A DNA stretch of 64,000 bases from Streptomyces torulosus (GTDB lineage Bacteria > Actinomycetota > Actinomycetes > Streptomycetales > Streptomycetaceae), in the NCBI RefSeq assembly GCF_001419765.1, contig NZ_LIRK01000204.1, positions 1 to 64,000 on the forward strand. Direction: 5' to 3'. The stretch's first letter is position 1; every line of letters begins with the position of its first letter. Shown here piece by piece: positions 1 through 8,087 of this stretch. The notes under the pieces are model-generated. The model ran no database searches, was not told the DNA's origin, and saw nothing but the letters and a program-made list of their open reading frames with translations. The position numbers and the translations under genes were made by a program.

Positions 1-33
1 GGGTGTGGGCGGGGCCCTCGCGCTGTCGCGGGG

Positions 34-516
34 TCAGTCGTCGCGCAGTGCCGTGTGGATCTCGCTCAGAGAGGTGGTCAGTCGCCGGTGGTCGGCGGGG
101 GCCAGCGGCGCCACGAGGTACCGCTCGACGACCTGCCCGTGCGCCTCGGCGGCCCGGAGGAAGACGGTGCGGCCGTGCTCGGTCGCCTCGACCAGAACGC
201 TCCGGCGGTCCTCGGGCGACGGCACCCGACGGACCAGGTCCGCCGTCTCCATGCGGTCGACGAGCCGGGTGATGCCGCTGCTGGTCAGGGTGAGGTCGTC
301 GGCGAGCGCCCGCTGCGAGACCTCCTCGCCCGGCTGCCGACAGAGCCTGATGAGGACCTCGAACATGGTGTGGCTGATGCCGCACTCCCGCCTCAGGACG
401 CTGTCGATCCGCTGTTCCATAAGGGTCGCGGCCTTGATCAGCAGCCCGAAGTCCTGGACGAGCCGGCTGTTGGCGGCGCGGGCCGTCTCGTCCGCCCGCT
501 GGGTCTCGGCATCCAT
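34..516 (-). CDS. MarR-family transcriptional regulator
   Basis: A 160-residue protein with the winged-helix MarR fold: an N-terminal dimerisation helix, a recognition region around residues 60-105 (SQRALADDLTLTSSGITRLV) and a basic wing ending in SPEDRRS. The start is the ATG at 516, preceded by GAGAGGA about 9 nt upstream; an upstream in-frame extension has no conserved sequence. It is divergent from the PLP decarboxylase at 730, and the 213-bp gap holds two operator-like repeats at 647-674. Known for the family: dimers bind such palindromes and release on a small ligand. Inferred: it represses itself and the decarboxylase; the ligand is not visible. Confidence 0.9.
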   Translation of the reverse strand: MDAETQRADETARAANSRLVQDFGLLIKAATLMEQRIDSVLRRECGISHTMFEVLIRLCRQPGEEVSQRALADDLTLTSSGITRLVDRMETADLVRRVPSPEDRRSVLVEATEHGRTVFLRAAEAHGQVVERYLVAPLAPADHRRLTTSLSEIHTALRDD

Positions 517-646
517 GGGTGCGCGTCCTCTCCCGGCCTTGCCCTCGCCTTGCTCTGGGCTTCTCGTGCCTTCTCCCGGCACCGAAACCCGGCGCCGCGC
601 TTGCTCACCCCTGCACTTTACTGCCCGGTCACCTACCGACGTCTCA

Positions 647-674
647 ATTACTGAGCAATCAATTGCTGAGTAGT
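647..674. promoter_or_regulatory. Putative MarR operator, two 13-bp half-overlapping sites
   Basis: ATTACTGAGCAAT (647-659) and ATTGCTGAGTAGT (662-674) are repeated with a 15-bp period. The first is a palindrome with one mismatch, and AGCAAT-CA-ATTGCT forms an inverted repeat across the two. This AT-rich patch sits in the divergent MarR/decarboxylase promoter region in otherwise GC-rich DNA. A MarR operator is an inference from position and symmetry. Confidence 0.55.
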
Positions 675-729
675 CAATGAAATCGTATCGTGGGCGCACC
701 GCCGGGAGAGTCCGAGAAAGGGGACGTCC

Positions 730-2094
730 GTGGACCTGAAGCACTGGCTGGGCAGAGCCGACGACGCGATCCAGAAGTGGGCCGGCACCTTCGGCCCTTA
801 CGAGCCCCACCCGTCCCTGCACGTGGACGACGACACCTTCGGCGCCGTCTTCGACGAGTTCACCGTGCGGCTGAGGGACAACTATCCGTTCTTCCACCCG
901 AGCTACGCGGGCCAGATGCTCAAGCCTCCGCACCCGGCCGCGGTGGTCGGCCACCTCACCGCCATGCTGATCAACCCGAACAACCACGCCTTGGACGGCG
1001 GCCCCGCCACCGCCGCGATGGAGCGGGAGGCCGTCGCCCGCCTCGCCGAGATGTTCGGCTTCGACACCCACCTCGGCCATCTCACCACCAGCGGCACCAT
1101 CGCCAACCTGGAGGCCCTGTTCGTCGCCCGGGAACTCCACCCCGGCCGGGGCGTCGCCTACAGCTCCGAGGCCCACTACACACACGGCCGCATGTGCCAC
1201 GTGCTCGGCATCGAGGGGCACCCGGTGCCCGCCGACGGGCAGGGCCGGATCGATCTCGACGCCCTGGAGGACGTGCTGCGCACCGGGGACGTGGGCACGG
1301 TCGTGCTCACCGCCGGCACCACCGGCCTCGGCGCCGTCGATCCGATCCACACCGCGCTCGCCCTGAGGGACCGCTACGGCGTCCGCATCCATGTCGACGC
1401 CGCGTACGGCGGCTTCTTCACCCTCCTCGCCGGCGCCGACGGCCCCGAGGGGCTCCCGGCCGAGCCCTGGCGGGCGATCGCCCAGTGCGACTCGGTGGTC
1501 GTCGACCCGCACAAGCACGGGCTCCAGCCGTACGGGTGCGGTGCCGTCCTCTTCCGCGACCCCGAGGTGGGGCGGTTCTATCTGCACGACTCGCCCTACA
1601 CGTACTTCACCTCCGACGAGCTGCATCTCGGCGAGATCAGCCTGGAGTGCTCGCGCGCGGGTGCCTCCGCCGCCGCCCTGTGGCTGACCTTCCAGCTCCT
1701 GCCGCCCACGCCGGCGGGGCTCGGCAGGGTCCTCGCGGCCGGCCGCCGAGCCGCACTCCGCTGGGCCGACCTGATCGACGCGTCCGACGTCCTGGAGCTG
1801 TACCAGCGGCCCGAGCTGGACATCGTCGGCTACTTCCCCGCCGTGGAACCGGCGACGCTGACCGCCGTCGACGCCGCGTCCGCGCGCGTCCTGGCGGACG
1901 GCATGGCCCATCCCGATCCGGTGTTCCTGAGCACCCTCAAGGCCGGCCGCGCGGCCTTCGCCGCCCGCCACCCCGGCGTCGCCGCGGATGCCGACGGGGC
2001 ACGCATCCTGCGCAGCGTCCTGATGAAGCCGGAGTCGGAGCAGCACGTCGAGCGCCTTCACGACCGGGTCGAGCAGCTCACCCGGTCACGCTGA
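730..2094 (+). CDS. PLP-dependent decarboxylase (group II amino acid decarboxylase fold)
   Basis: A 454-residue fold-type I PLP enzyme. Visible are the TSGTIANLEA phosphate-binding motif near residue 120, HVDAAYG with the pyridine-nitrogen aspartate D223, and VDPHKHGLQPYG with the Schiff-base lysine K262. This is the layout of glutamate/aromatic-amino-acid decarboxylases, about the usual length. The GTG start at 730 follows GAAAGGGGA. The substrate cannot be read from sequence; an amine-forming decarboxylase is the family expectation, an aminotransferase-like activity the alternative. The divergent MarR gene suggests it is inducible. Confidence 0.85.
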   Translation: MDLKHWLGRADDAIQKWAGTFGPYEPHPSLHVDDDTFGAVFDEFTVRLRDNYPFFHPSYAGQMLKPPHPAAVVGHLTAMLINPNNHALDGGPATAAMEREAVARLAEMFGFDTHLGHLTTSGTIANLEALFVARELHPGRGVAYSSEAHYTHGRMCHVLGIEGHPVPADGQGRIDLDALEDVLRTGDVGTVVLTAGTTGLGAVDPIHTALALRDRYGVRIHVDAAYGGFFTLLAGADGPEGLPAEPWRAIAQCDSVVVDPHKHGLQPYGCGAVLFRDPEVGRFYLHDSPYTYFTSDELHLGEISLECSRAGASAAALWLTFQLLPPTPAGLGRVLAAGRRAALRWADLIDASDVLELYQRPELDIVGYFPAVEPATLTAVDAASARVLADGMAHPDPVFLSTLKAGRAAFAARHPGVAADADGARILRSVLMKPESEQHVERLHDRVEQLTRSR

Positions 2095-2110
2095 GCGCCT
2101 CCTGCGAGGG

Positions 2111-2168
2111 GCGGGGCCGGCGACGGTGTCCGGCCCCGCCATGCAGCGTCCGGCCCCGCCATGCAGCA
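2111..2168 (+). terminator. Terminator hairpin with duplicated right arm
   Basis: GGCGGGGCCGG (2111-2121) pairs perfectly with CCGGCCCCGCC (2131-2141) over a 9-nt loop, 17 nt after the decarboxylase stop. The right arm plus flank (2131-2150) is repeated at 2151-2168, so the left arm could pair with either copy. Confidence 0.6.
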
Positions 2169-2466
2169 CTCCACCGCCCAGCGCGCGCCGCGCCGCACTC
2201 CGGCGCGCAGCGCTGGGCCCGGCCCGCACTCGACCGCGCCGCGCCCCGTCGCGCCGCGTTCGGCCGCGAGGAGCGGCGACAGCCGCCGAACCCGCCCTCG
2301 CATGGGGCGTGCCCGGTGCCAGCGGCGAACGCTCCCGCCCATAGCAGCAGTTGGGCCACCCCGTCCAGGGGGCCCGCTCCAGGCCCGCCGCTCCGGCTGG
2401 CGTCAACGCCCAAGCACATGCCTGCCGGAGTGATCATGGGTCGGCCCGTGCCTACCGTGCTGTGGC
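2169..2466. other. Intergenic region, no gene seen
   Basis: Very GC-rich and internally repetitive (recurring CGCGCCGC units). It separates the decarboxylase terminator from the serine hydrolase. Open frames on both strands here have arginine/proline-rich, non-conserved translations. The downstream promoter presumably lies in the last 100 bp, but no clear -35/-10 pair was found. Confidence 0.5.
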
Positions 2467-3675
2467 ATGCCAACCTTCTTATCCACCACGGCGACCGCCC
2501 GGCGCGTCGGTCTCGCGGCCCTGGTGTCGGCCGTCGTCCTGGCCACCGGCCCGACGGCGACCGCGCAGGCGCCCGACCCAGGCCTGACCGTCGACTGCGG
2601 CACACACGACCGGACCCGTCAGGCGCTGCGCGACCTCACCGACCACGACGGCATCGCCGGGGCCGCCGTCCTGGTGACCGACCCCACCGCCGACAAGCAC
2701 TGCGCGCGCTGGACGGAGACCGCCGGAACGGCGGACCTGCGCACCGGACGCCCGATGAACGCCACCGACCGGCTGCGGGCCGGCAGCGTGACGAAGACGT
2801 TCACCGCGGCGGTCGTCCTGCAACTCGTCGCCGAACGCCGCCTCTCCCTGGACGCCCCCGCCGACCGCTACCTGCCCGGCGTGCTCCCGACGGACGGGCG
2901 CGACGGCCGCCCGATCACCGTACGGCAACTCCTGCGGCACACCAGCGGATTGCCCGACTATCTCGACGCCCCCGAATGGGCGCACCTCGAACGGCTGCGC
3001 TACCGCCACTTCGAGCCGCGTGACCTCGTCGCCCGCGCTCTCGAACTGCCGCGCCCCGAGAGCACCTGGCACTACGCCACCACCAACTACCTCGTCCTTG
3101 GAATGATCGTCCGCGAGGTCACCGGTCGGTCCGCCGAGGCGGAGATCACCCGACGCGTCATCGAGCCCCTCGGGCTGCGTGACACCCACTGGCCGGGGGA
3201 CGACGTCCGCCTCCGAGGACCGCACTCCCGCAGCTACTTCGCCGACGGCGACGGCCGCCGCGTCGACGGCACCGACTGGAACATGACCTTCGGCGGAGTC
3301 GGTGGCGCCCTCGTCTCCTCACCGGGCGACCTGACACGGTTCGCCACCGCCCTGTTCGACGGCCGTCTGCTGCCCTCGTCCCAACTCGCGGAGATGCGGC
3401 GGACGGTGGAGGTCGACACCGACCGGCTCTGGCCGGGCGCCCGCTACGGACTGGGCCTGATCTCGACACCGCTGACCTGCGGCGGCCTGTGGTGGGGGCA
3501 CGCGGGGACGGTGCCCGGCGGCCACCGGGCGCTGGTCGCCGTCGGGCCCGGCGGCCGGAGCGTCGCCGTCGCCCTGAACCAGGTTCCCGCCTCGCTCCGC
3601 GCCGAGTCCGACTTCCTGAACCTCGTCGACCAGTCCCTCTGCGAGGGCAGGCCCTCCGAAAGGACCTCCGCATGA
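2467..3675 (+). CDS. Secreted serine hydrolase, beta-lactamase/DD-carboxypeptidase family (S12)
   Basis: A 402-residue exported protein. A Sec signal peptide (hydrophobic run around residues 14-32, cleavage near TAQA) precedes the S12 domain. The nucleophile motif is S107-V-T-K110. The second motif is Y203-A-T rather than the usual Y-x-N, followed by TNYLVLG, and the third box is HAGTVPGG. Members cleave D-Ala-D-Ala or related amides and esters at the cell wall. The stop overlaps the next start (ATGA), so the two exported hydrolases are translationally coupled. DD-carboxypeptidase, esterase and D-aminopeptidase cannot be separated by sight. Confidence 0.88.
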   Translation: MPTFLSTTATARRVGLAALVSAVVLATGPTATAQAPDPGLTVDCGTHDRTRQALRDLTDHDGIAGAAVLVTDPTADKHCARWTETAGTADLRTGRPMNATDRLRAGSVTKTFTAAVVLQLVAERRLSLDAPADRYLPGVLPTDGRDGRPITVRQLLRHTSGLPDYLDAPEWAHLERLRYRHFEPRDLVARALELPRPESTWHYATTNYLVLGMIVREVTGRSAEAEITRRVIEPLGLRDTHWPGDDVRLRGPHSRSYFADGDGRRVDGTDWNMTFGGVGGALVSSPGDLTRFATALFDGRLLPSSQLAEMRRTVEVDTDRLWPGARYGLGLISTPLTCGGLWWGHAGTVPGGHRALVAVGPGGRSVAVALNQVPASLRAESDFLNLVDQSLCEGRPSERTSA

Positions 3676-5267
3676 CCGACTTCCCCTCCCTCTCCTCCGC
3701 CCCGGCGACCGGCGGTCCGCGCCGACTCGTGTCGCGCGCCGCGGCGGGGGCCGCCCTCCTCCTGGTCGGGGCGCTCACCGTCTCCGTGTCGCCCGCCGCG
3801 GCGGAACCCGAGGATGCGCCCACCGACCCCCTCGCCCGCTACCACCGCCAGCACCTCGACTGGAAGAGCTGTGTGCTCGGGTCCGACGACGAGACCGGCA
3901 AGGAGCTCCAGAAGGCCGGCGCCCGGTGCGCCGACGTCACCGTCCCGTTGAACTACGCCGAGCCGAACGGCCGTACGATCACCGTCGCCATCTCACGGAT
4001 CCGGGCCACCGACACTGACCGTCGGGTGGGCGCGCTGCTCCTCAACGGTGGCGGACCCGGCGGCCAGACGATCGGCGACCCGCCGTGGGTGCGCACCTCG
4101 ATGAAACAGGTCGGCGAGCGCTACGACGTGGTGGGCGTAGACCCCCGATTCGTCGGCCGCAGCACACCGCTGGACTGCCACTGGCCCACCGGCTCCTTCA
4201 TACGCGGCGCGGGGACGGACCGTTCGGGATTCGACCGCATGGTGACCCAGGCGAAGGACCTCGCCGAACGCTGCCGGACCACCCAGGGCGACGTCCTGCC
4301 GTACGCCACCACCCGGAACACCGCCCGCGACATGGACGTGGTCCGCGCGGCGCTCGGGGAACGCAAAATCTCGTACCTCGGCTACTCGTACGGCACCTAC
4401 CTGGGCCAGGTGTACGCCACGATGTTCCCCGGCCGCACCGATCGCGTCGTCCTGGACGGCCTCGTCGCTCCCGATCGCTACAACCCGCGGCTGCTGCGCG
4501 GCACGGAGCGGGCCAACAGGCGCGCCCTGGAGGGCTGGGCCGACTGGGCGGCGGCACGCGACGCGGCCTACGGCCTGGGCCGGACCCGGGCCGCGGTCCT
4601 GGCGGTGGTCGACGGCGTCCAGGCGACGGCCGGACGCACCCCGCTGCTGATCGGCGACCACCGGGTGGACGAGCATGTGCTGCCCGTCGTCGTGTTCAGC
4701 GGCCTCTCCCAGGACAACGACGCCGCCTACGCCGATCTCGCGCAGGCCGTACGGGACATGCGGCGTGCCGCCGACGGCCATCCGGTCACCCCCTCACCGG
4801 GGTTCGCGGCCACGCTCGCCTTCCTGCTGGACGGATCGGCGTCCTCCTACGGCAGCGCCCAGACGGCGATCCTGTGCGGGGACGCGTCCGCGCCGCGCTC
4901 CCCCGAGGTGTACTGGCGTGACATCGAACGCGCCCGCGCGCAGGACCCGTTGTTCGGTCCCGTCACCCAGAACATCGGGCCGTGCGCCTTCTGGGACCCG
5001 CCGCGCGAGCGCCCGACAAAGGTCCGGGACGACCTGCCGGCCCTGCTGGTCAACGCGACCGGTGACCCGCGCACCGTCCACGCCAACGCGCTGACGGTGC
5101 GCCGCATGTGGCCCTCCTCCCGGCTGGTCACCCTCCGCGACGCGGACCAGCACGCCGTGTACGGCGTCTTCGGCAGCGCCTGCGTCGACACGACGGTCAA
5201 CACCTACCTGGCCACCGGCCACCTGCCGTCCACCGACGTCACCTGCGACCGGCCCTCGGGCCGATAG
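3672..5267 (+). CDS. Secreted alpha/beta hydrolase, tripeptidyl aminopeptidase-like (S33)
   Basis: A 531-residue exported enzyme. A signal peptide (hydrophobic around residues 22-40, ending SPAAAE) precedes an alpha/beta-hydrolase with oxyanion motif NGGGPGGQ, nucleophile elbow GYS239YG, acid D465 (TGDPR) and H494 (DQHAVYG). The C-terminal part with paired cysteines matches the TAP-like domain of Streptomyces tripeptidyl aminopeptidases. Family role: releasing tripeptides or processing secreted peptides outside the cell. The ATG at 3672 overlaps the upstream stop; earlier in-frame starts would lie inside the previous gene. Confidence 0.9.
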   Translation: MTDFPSLSSAPATGGPRRLVSRAAAGAALLLVGALTVSVSPAAAEPEDAPTDPLARYHRQHLDWKSCVLGSDDETGKELQKAGARCADVTVPLNYAEPNGRTITVAISRIRATDTDRRVGALLLNGGGPGGQTIGDPPWVRTSMKQVGERYDVVGVDPRFVGRSTPLDCHWPTGSFIRGAGTDRSGFDRMVTQAKDLAERCRTTQGDVLPYATTRNTARDMDVVRAALGERKISYLGYSYGTYLGQVYATMFPGRTDRVVLDGLVAPDRYNPRLLRGTERANRRALEGWADWAAARDAAYGLGRTRAAVLAVVDGVQATAGRTPLLIGDHRVDEHVLPVVVFSGLSQDNDAAYADLAQAVRDMRRAADGHPVTPSPGFAATLAFLLDGSASSYGSAQTAILCGDASAPRSPEVYWRDIERARAQDPLFGPVTQNIGPCAFWDPPRERPTKVRDDLPALLVNATGDPRTVHANALTVRRMWPSSRLVTLRDADQHAVYGVFGSACVDTTVNTYLATGHLPSTDVTCDRPSGR

Positions 5268-5303
5268 GGGGACCGGCGGCCACGGCGACCAGGTGAGGGG
5301 GCT

Positions 5304-5726
5304 CTAGCCGAGGAAGCTCAGCCGGACCTGGCGGTCGGGGTTGTCCTTGTTGGTGTCGACGAGGCACACCGACTGCCAGGTCCCCAGTTGGAGGCTGCCG
5401 CCGACCACGGGGAGCGTGGCGTGCGGGGGGACGAACGCCGGGAGGACGTGGTCGCGGCCGTGGCCGGGGCTACCGTGGCGGTGCTGCCAGCGGTCGTCGG
5501 CGGGCAGCAGGGTATGGAGGGCGGCTAGGAGGTCGTCGTCGCTGCCGGCGCCCGTCTCGATGATCGCGATGCCGGCGGTGGCGTGCGGGACGAAGACATT
5601 GAGGAGACCGTCCCGGCCGGCGGCCGCCTCGCGGAGGAACGCCTCACAGTCGCGGGTGAGATCGACGACCCGCTCACGGGATCCGGAGGCGACGTTCAGG
5701 ACTCGGGTGGTGAAGGCATCGGACAT
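5304..5726 (-). CDS. YjbQ-family (UPF0047) protein
   Basis: A 140-residue single-domain protein of the YjbQ family. It shows the diagnostic HATAGIAIIE, GHGRDHVLPAFVPPHATLPV and LQLGTWQSVCLVDTNKDNPDR blocks, with conserved His residues that form a metal site in known structures. Members have been linked to weak thiamine-phosphate synthase activity, but the physiological role is unsettled. The start at 5726 fits the conserved N-terminus; the upstream extension is not family-like. It is divergent from the leader peptide and sulfonate operon. Confidence 0.88.
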   Translation of the reverse strand: MSDAFTTRVLNVASGSRERVVDLTRDCEAFLREAAAGRDGLLNVFVPHATAGIAIIETGAGSDDDLLAALHTLLPADDRWQHRHGSPGHGRDHVLPAFVPPHATLPVVGGSLQLGTWQSVCLVDTNKDNPDRQVRLSFLG

Positions 5727-5877
5727 GGTTCCATCCTCGCGCACCCCGAGGTGGAGACACGGGAGCGACCACCCGCCGATCGGCACCGCCTCCCCTTCAC
5801 CGGCCTCACCCGCTCCCGACACGGCCGCCTGTGAGACGGCCGCCGGTGAGACGGTAGGTCCACTCCGCGAGACGCCA

Positions 5878-5914
5878 TTGACCGTACGCGGACGGGCTGA
5901 CTACGTTCGACGGC
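5878..5914 (+). promoter_or_regulatory. SigA/HrdB-type promoter for a leaderless transcript
   Basis: TTGACC (5878-5883), an 18-bp spacer, then TACGTT (5902-5907). The -10 ends 7 nt before the ATG at 5915, so transcription would begin at or next to the leader-peptide start codon. This spacing is the hallmark of leaderless actinobacterial mRNAs. Confidence 0.65.
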
Positions 5915-5998
5915 ATGTCGCGTTCAGCCCTGCTCACTTCGCGCGGTCACATCGACCTGCTGCGGGTGGCCTCCGCCGCCTGTTGTCGCGGCTGCTGA
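5915..5998 (+). CDS. Cys-rich leader peptide (putative cysteine attenuator)
   Basis: A 27-codon frame with the conserved actinobacterial leader pattern: LLTSRGHIDLLRVASAA followed by the Cys-rich end CCRGC and TGA. Peptides with the SRGHIDLLRV core lie upstream of sulfur-assimilation and sulfur-compound transport genes in Streptomyces, and polycysteine leaders act as cysteine-responsive attenuators in mycobacteria. There is no Shine-Dalgarno sequence, and the -10 spacing predicts a leaderless mRNA. Inferred: when Cys-tRNA is scarce, ribosomes stall at the three Cys codons, changing folding of the 213-nt region before the permease gene. Confidence 0.85.
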   Translation: MSRSALLTSRGHIDLLRVASAACCRGC

Positions 5999-6025
5999 CG
6001 CCTTCTCATCTCTCTTCCGCCTCCC

Positions 6026-6166
6026 TGGTCCGTGCGTCGCTCGCTGCCCGCACGTCTGACATCGGGCTCGCGTCCCCACTTTCCGCCCCGTCCACGGTGA
6101 ACCCGTCCGCGGACCAGGTGAACTGACGTGCGCCGACCGATGCCTGACGCGGCGGCACTCCGCGTC
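6026..6166 (+). promoter_or_regulatory. Candidate attenuator RNA structures
   Basis: Between the leader stop and the permease start are several pairing options. TGGTCCG (6026-6032) can pair with CGGACCA (6110-6116). That competes with the self-hairpin GTCCG/CGGAC (6105-6114). A separate stem, GACGCGG/CCGCGTC, lies at 6146-6166. Mutually exclusive pairings would suit attenuation; no folding energies were computed. Confidence 0.35.
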
Positions 6167-6211
6167 CGCCCCATGTCCGCCGGCCGCTCTCCCCCTCCCC
6201 GTGGAGCCCTC

Positions 6212-7162
6212 ATGAGCATCAGCCACGCCCCACCCGACTCATCTCCGCCGGATATTACGGATACCTCCGCATTTGCCGAGGACGACAGCGACGCCGCTTC
6301 CTCCCGCGGAGGCGCCGCCGGATCCCCCGCCGCCTCGGTCCCCGCCCCCGACGTCGCCCTCGACCTCGAGCCCATCCGGCCGAGTTCCTCCCGTCGCACC
6401 CGCGTACCCCGATGGCTGCGCCGCACGTCAGGGCCGCTGCTACTGCTTCTGCTCTGGCAGATCCTCAGCGCCACGGGGGCGCTCACGCCCGATGTGCTCG
6501 CCTCGCCGGGGCGGATCGCGCGGGTCGCGGGTGATCTGATCGCCGACGGGTCGCTGCCCTCCGCCATGGGTACGTCGTTGCGGCGGGTCGCGGCCGGGCT
6601 GGTGCTCGGCGCCGTCGTCGGCACCGGACTCGCCCTGCTCTCGGGGCTGTTCAGGGTCGGCGAGGACCTCGTGGACGCCAGTGTGCAGATGCTGCGGACG
6701 GTGCCGTTCGTGGGTCTCATCCCGCTGTTCATCATCTGGTTCGGCATCGGCGAGGCCCCGAAGGTCGCGATCATCACCCTCGGCGTGTCGTTCCCGCTCT
6801 ATCTGAACGTGTACGCCGGCATCCGCGGCGTCGACTCCCAGCTTATCGAGGCCGGTGAGTCCCTCGGACTGTCGCGCTGGGGGCTCGTGCGGCACGTCGT
6901 GCTGCCAGGTGCGCTGCCCGGAGCCATGACCGGGCTGCGCTACTCCCTCGGCATCGCCTGGCTCGCTCTCGTCTTCGCCGAGCAGATCAACGCGGACGCC
7001 GGCATCGGCTTCCTGATGGTGCAGGCCCGGGACTTCCTGCGCACCGACGTGATCGTGGTCTGCCTGATCGTCTACGCCTTCCTCGGTCTGCTCGCCGACT
7101 TCATCGTCCGCTCCCTCGAAAGGCTGCTGCTGCAATGGCGACCGACGTTCACCGGCCGGTGA
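6212..7162 (+). CDS. ABC transporter permease, sulfonate/taurine type (SsuC-like)
   Basis: A 316-residue inner-membrane permease with a disordered Ser/Pro/Ala-rich N-terminus (about 65 residues) and then about six membrane segments. The BPD_transp_1 coupling helix motif is EAGESLGLSRWGLVRHVVLPGALPG. Sequence style and gene order match SsuC/TauC of aliphatic sulfonate importers. The ATG at 6212 has GGAG 5 nt upstream; a GTG at 6128 would add 28 non-conserved residues. It overlaps the ATPase gene by 28 nt. Preceded by the Cys leader, so it should be derepressed by cysteine or sulfur limitation. Confidence 0.87.
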   Translation: MSISHAPPDSSPPDITDTSAFAEDDSDAASSRGGAAGSPAASVPAPDVALDLEPIRPSSSRRTRVPRWLRRTSGPLLLLLLWQILSATGALTPDVLASPGRIARVAGDLIADGSLPSAMGTSLRRVAAGLVLGAVVGTGLALLSGLFRVGEDLVDASVQMLRTVPFVGLIPLFIIWFGIGEAPKVAIITLGVSFPLYLNVYAGIRGVDSQLIEAGESLGLSRWGLVRHVVLPGALPGAMTGLRYSLGIAWLALVFAEQINADAGIGFLMVQARDFLRTDVIVVCLIVYAFLGLLADFIVRSLERLLLQWRPTFTGR

Positions 7163-7989
7163 CCCCGAAGACGGCCGACCCGGCCCTCGGCTCCCCCGCG
7201 CACCCGGCGCCCGTCCACCCCGCACCCACGCCTGCCTCCGCACCCCACATCCACACACCCGCCACCACTCCCGCCGCCGCGCCCCACGCCGTGCACGTCG
7301 AAGGGCTGACGCGTTCCTTCGACGGCCGCCCCGTCATCGACGACCTCCGACTCGACGTCCGGCCGGGCGAGTTCGTGGCGCTGCTCGGTCGCAGCGGCTG
7401 CGGCAAGTCGACCCTGCTGCGCATCCTCGCCGGGCTCGACCGTGACATCGAGGGCACCGTGCTGGTGCCGCGCCGCAAGGCCGTCGCGTTCCAGGCGCCG
7501 CGGCTGATGCCGTGGAAGAGGGTGTGGCGCAATGTCCTCCTAGGGCTGCCCGGCAAGCCCGAACGGGCCCTCGCCGAGCGGGCCCTCAAGGAGGTGGGCC
7601 TCGACCATCGCAGCGGTGCCTGGCCCAAGACGCTCTCCGGCGGCGAGGCGCAGCGTGCCTCCCTGGCACGGGCGTTGGTCCGCGAGCCGGATCTGCTGCT
7701 GCTCGACGAGCCGTTCGGTGCCCTCGACGCCCTCACGCGGATCAAGGCGCAGCGGCTGGTGGGTGAGTTGTGGCAGCGGCGGGGCTGCGCCGTGCTGCTC
7801 GTCACGCACGACGTCGAGGAGGCGGTCCTGCTCGCCGACCGAGTCCTCGTGATGGACGAGGGCGTCATCGCGTACGAGACGCGGATCGACCTGGAGCGGC
7901 CCCGCGACATCACCGACCCCCGCTTCGCCGAGGTTCGCGCCCGACTCCTCGAACGCCTGGGCGTCGACACGGCGGCCGAGGCAGCCTGA
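7135..7989 (+). CDS. ABC transporter ATPase, sulfonate/taurine type (SsuB-like)
   Basis: A 284-residue cytoplasmic ATPase with a complete catalytic set: Walker A GRSGCGKST (K91), Q-loop VAFQAPRLMPW, signature LSGGEAQR, Walker B LLLLDEPFGALD and H-loop VTHDVEEA. The MPWKRVWRNV stretch is typical of nitrate/sulfonate/taurine importers. An unusual N-terminal Pro/His/Ala-rich tail of about 50 residues precedes the domain. It overlaps the permease gene. Confidence 0.9.
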   Translation: MATDVHRPVTPKTADPALGSPAHPAPVHPAPTPASAPHIHTPATTPAAAPHAVHVEGLTRSFDGRPVIDDLRLDVRPGEFVALLGRSGCGKSTLLRILAGLDRDIEGTVLVPRRKAVAFQAPRLMPWKRVWRNVLLGLPGKPERALAERALKEVGLDHRSGAWPKTLSGGEAQRASLARALVREPDLLLLDEPFGALDALTRIKAQRLVGELWQRRGCAVLLVTHDVEEAVLLADRVLVMDEGVIAYETRIDLERPRDITDPRFAEVRARLLERLGVDTAAEAA

Positions 7990-8087
7990 CTCCCCGCACA
8001 GCGCACACGCCCCCACCGCCCCGGCACCCGACCCGCTCGCGCCGGGCCGCACATCCCCACCTCGTGAACCAACCGAACGGAATTCCC

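Noticed and set aside
34-2061. MarR gene read as a 675-residue protein.
   Set aside because: Everything upstream of the ATG at 516 is antisense to the decarboxylase gene and has no homology pattern; the MarR domain begins at 516.
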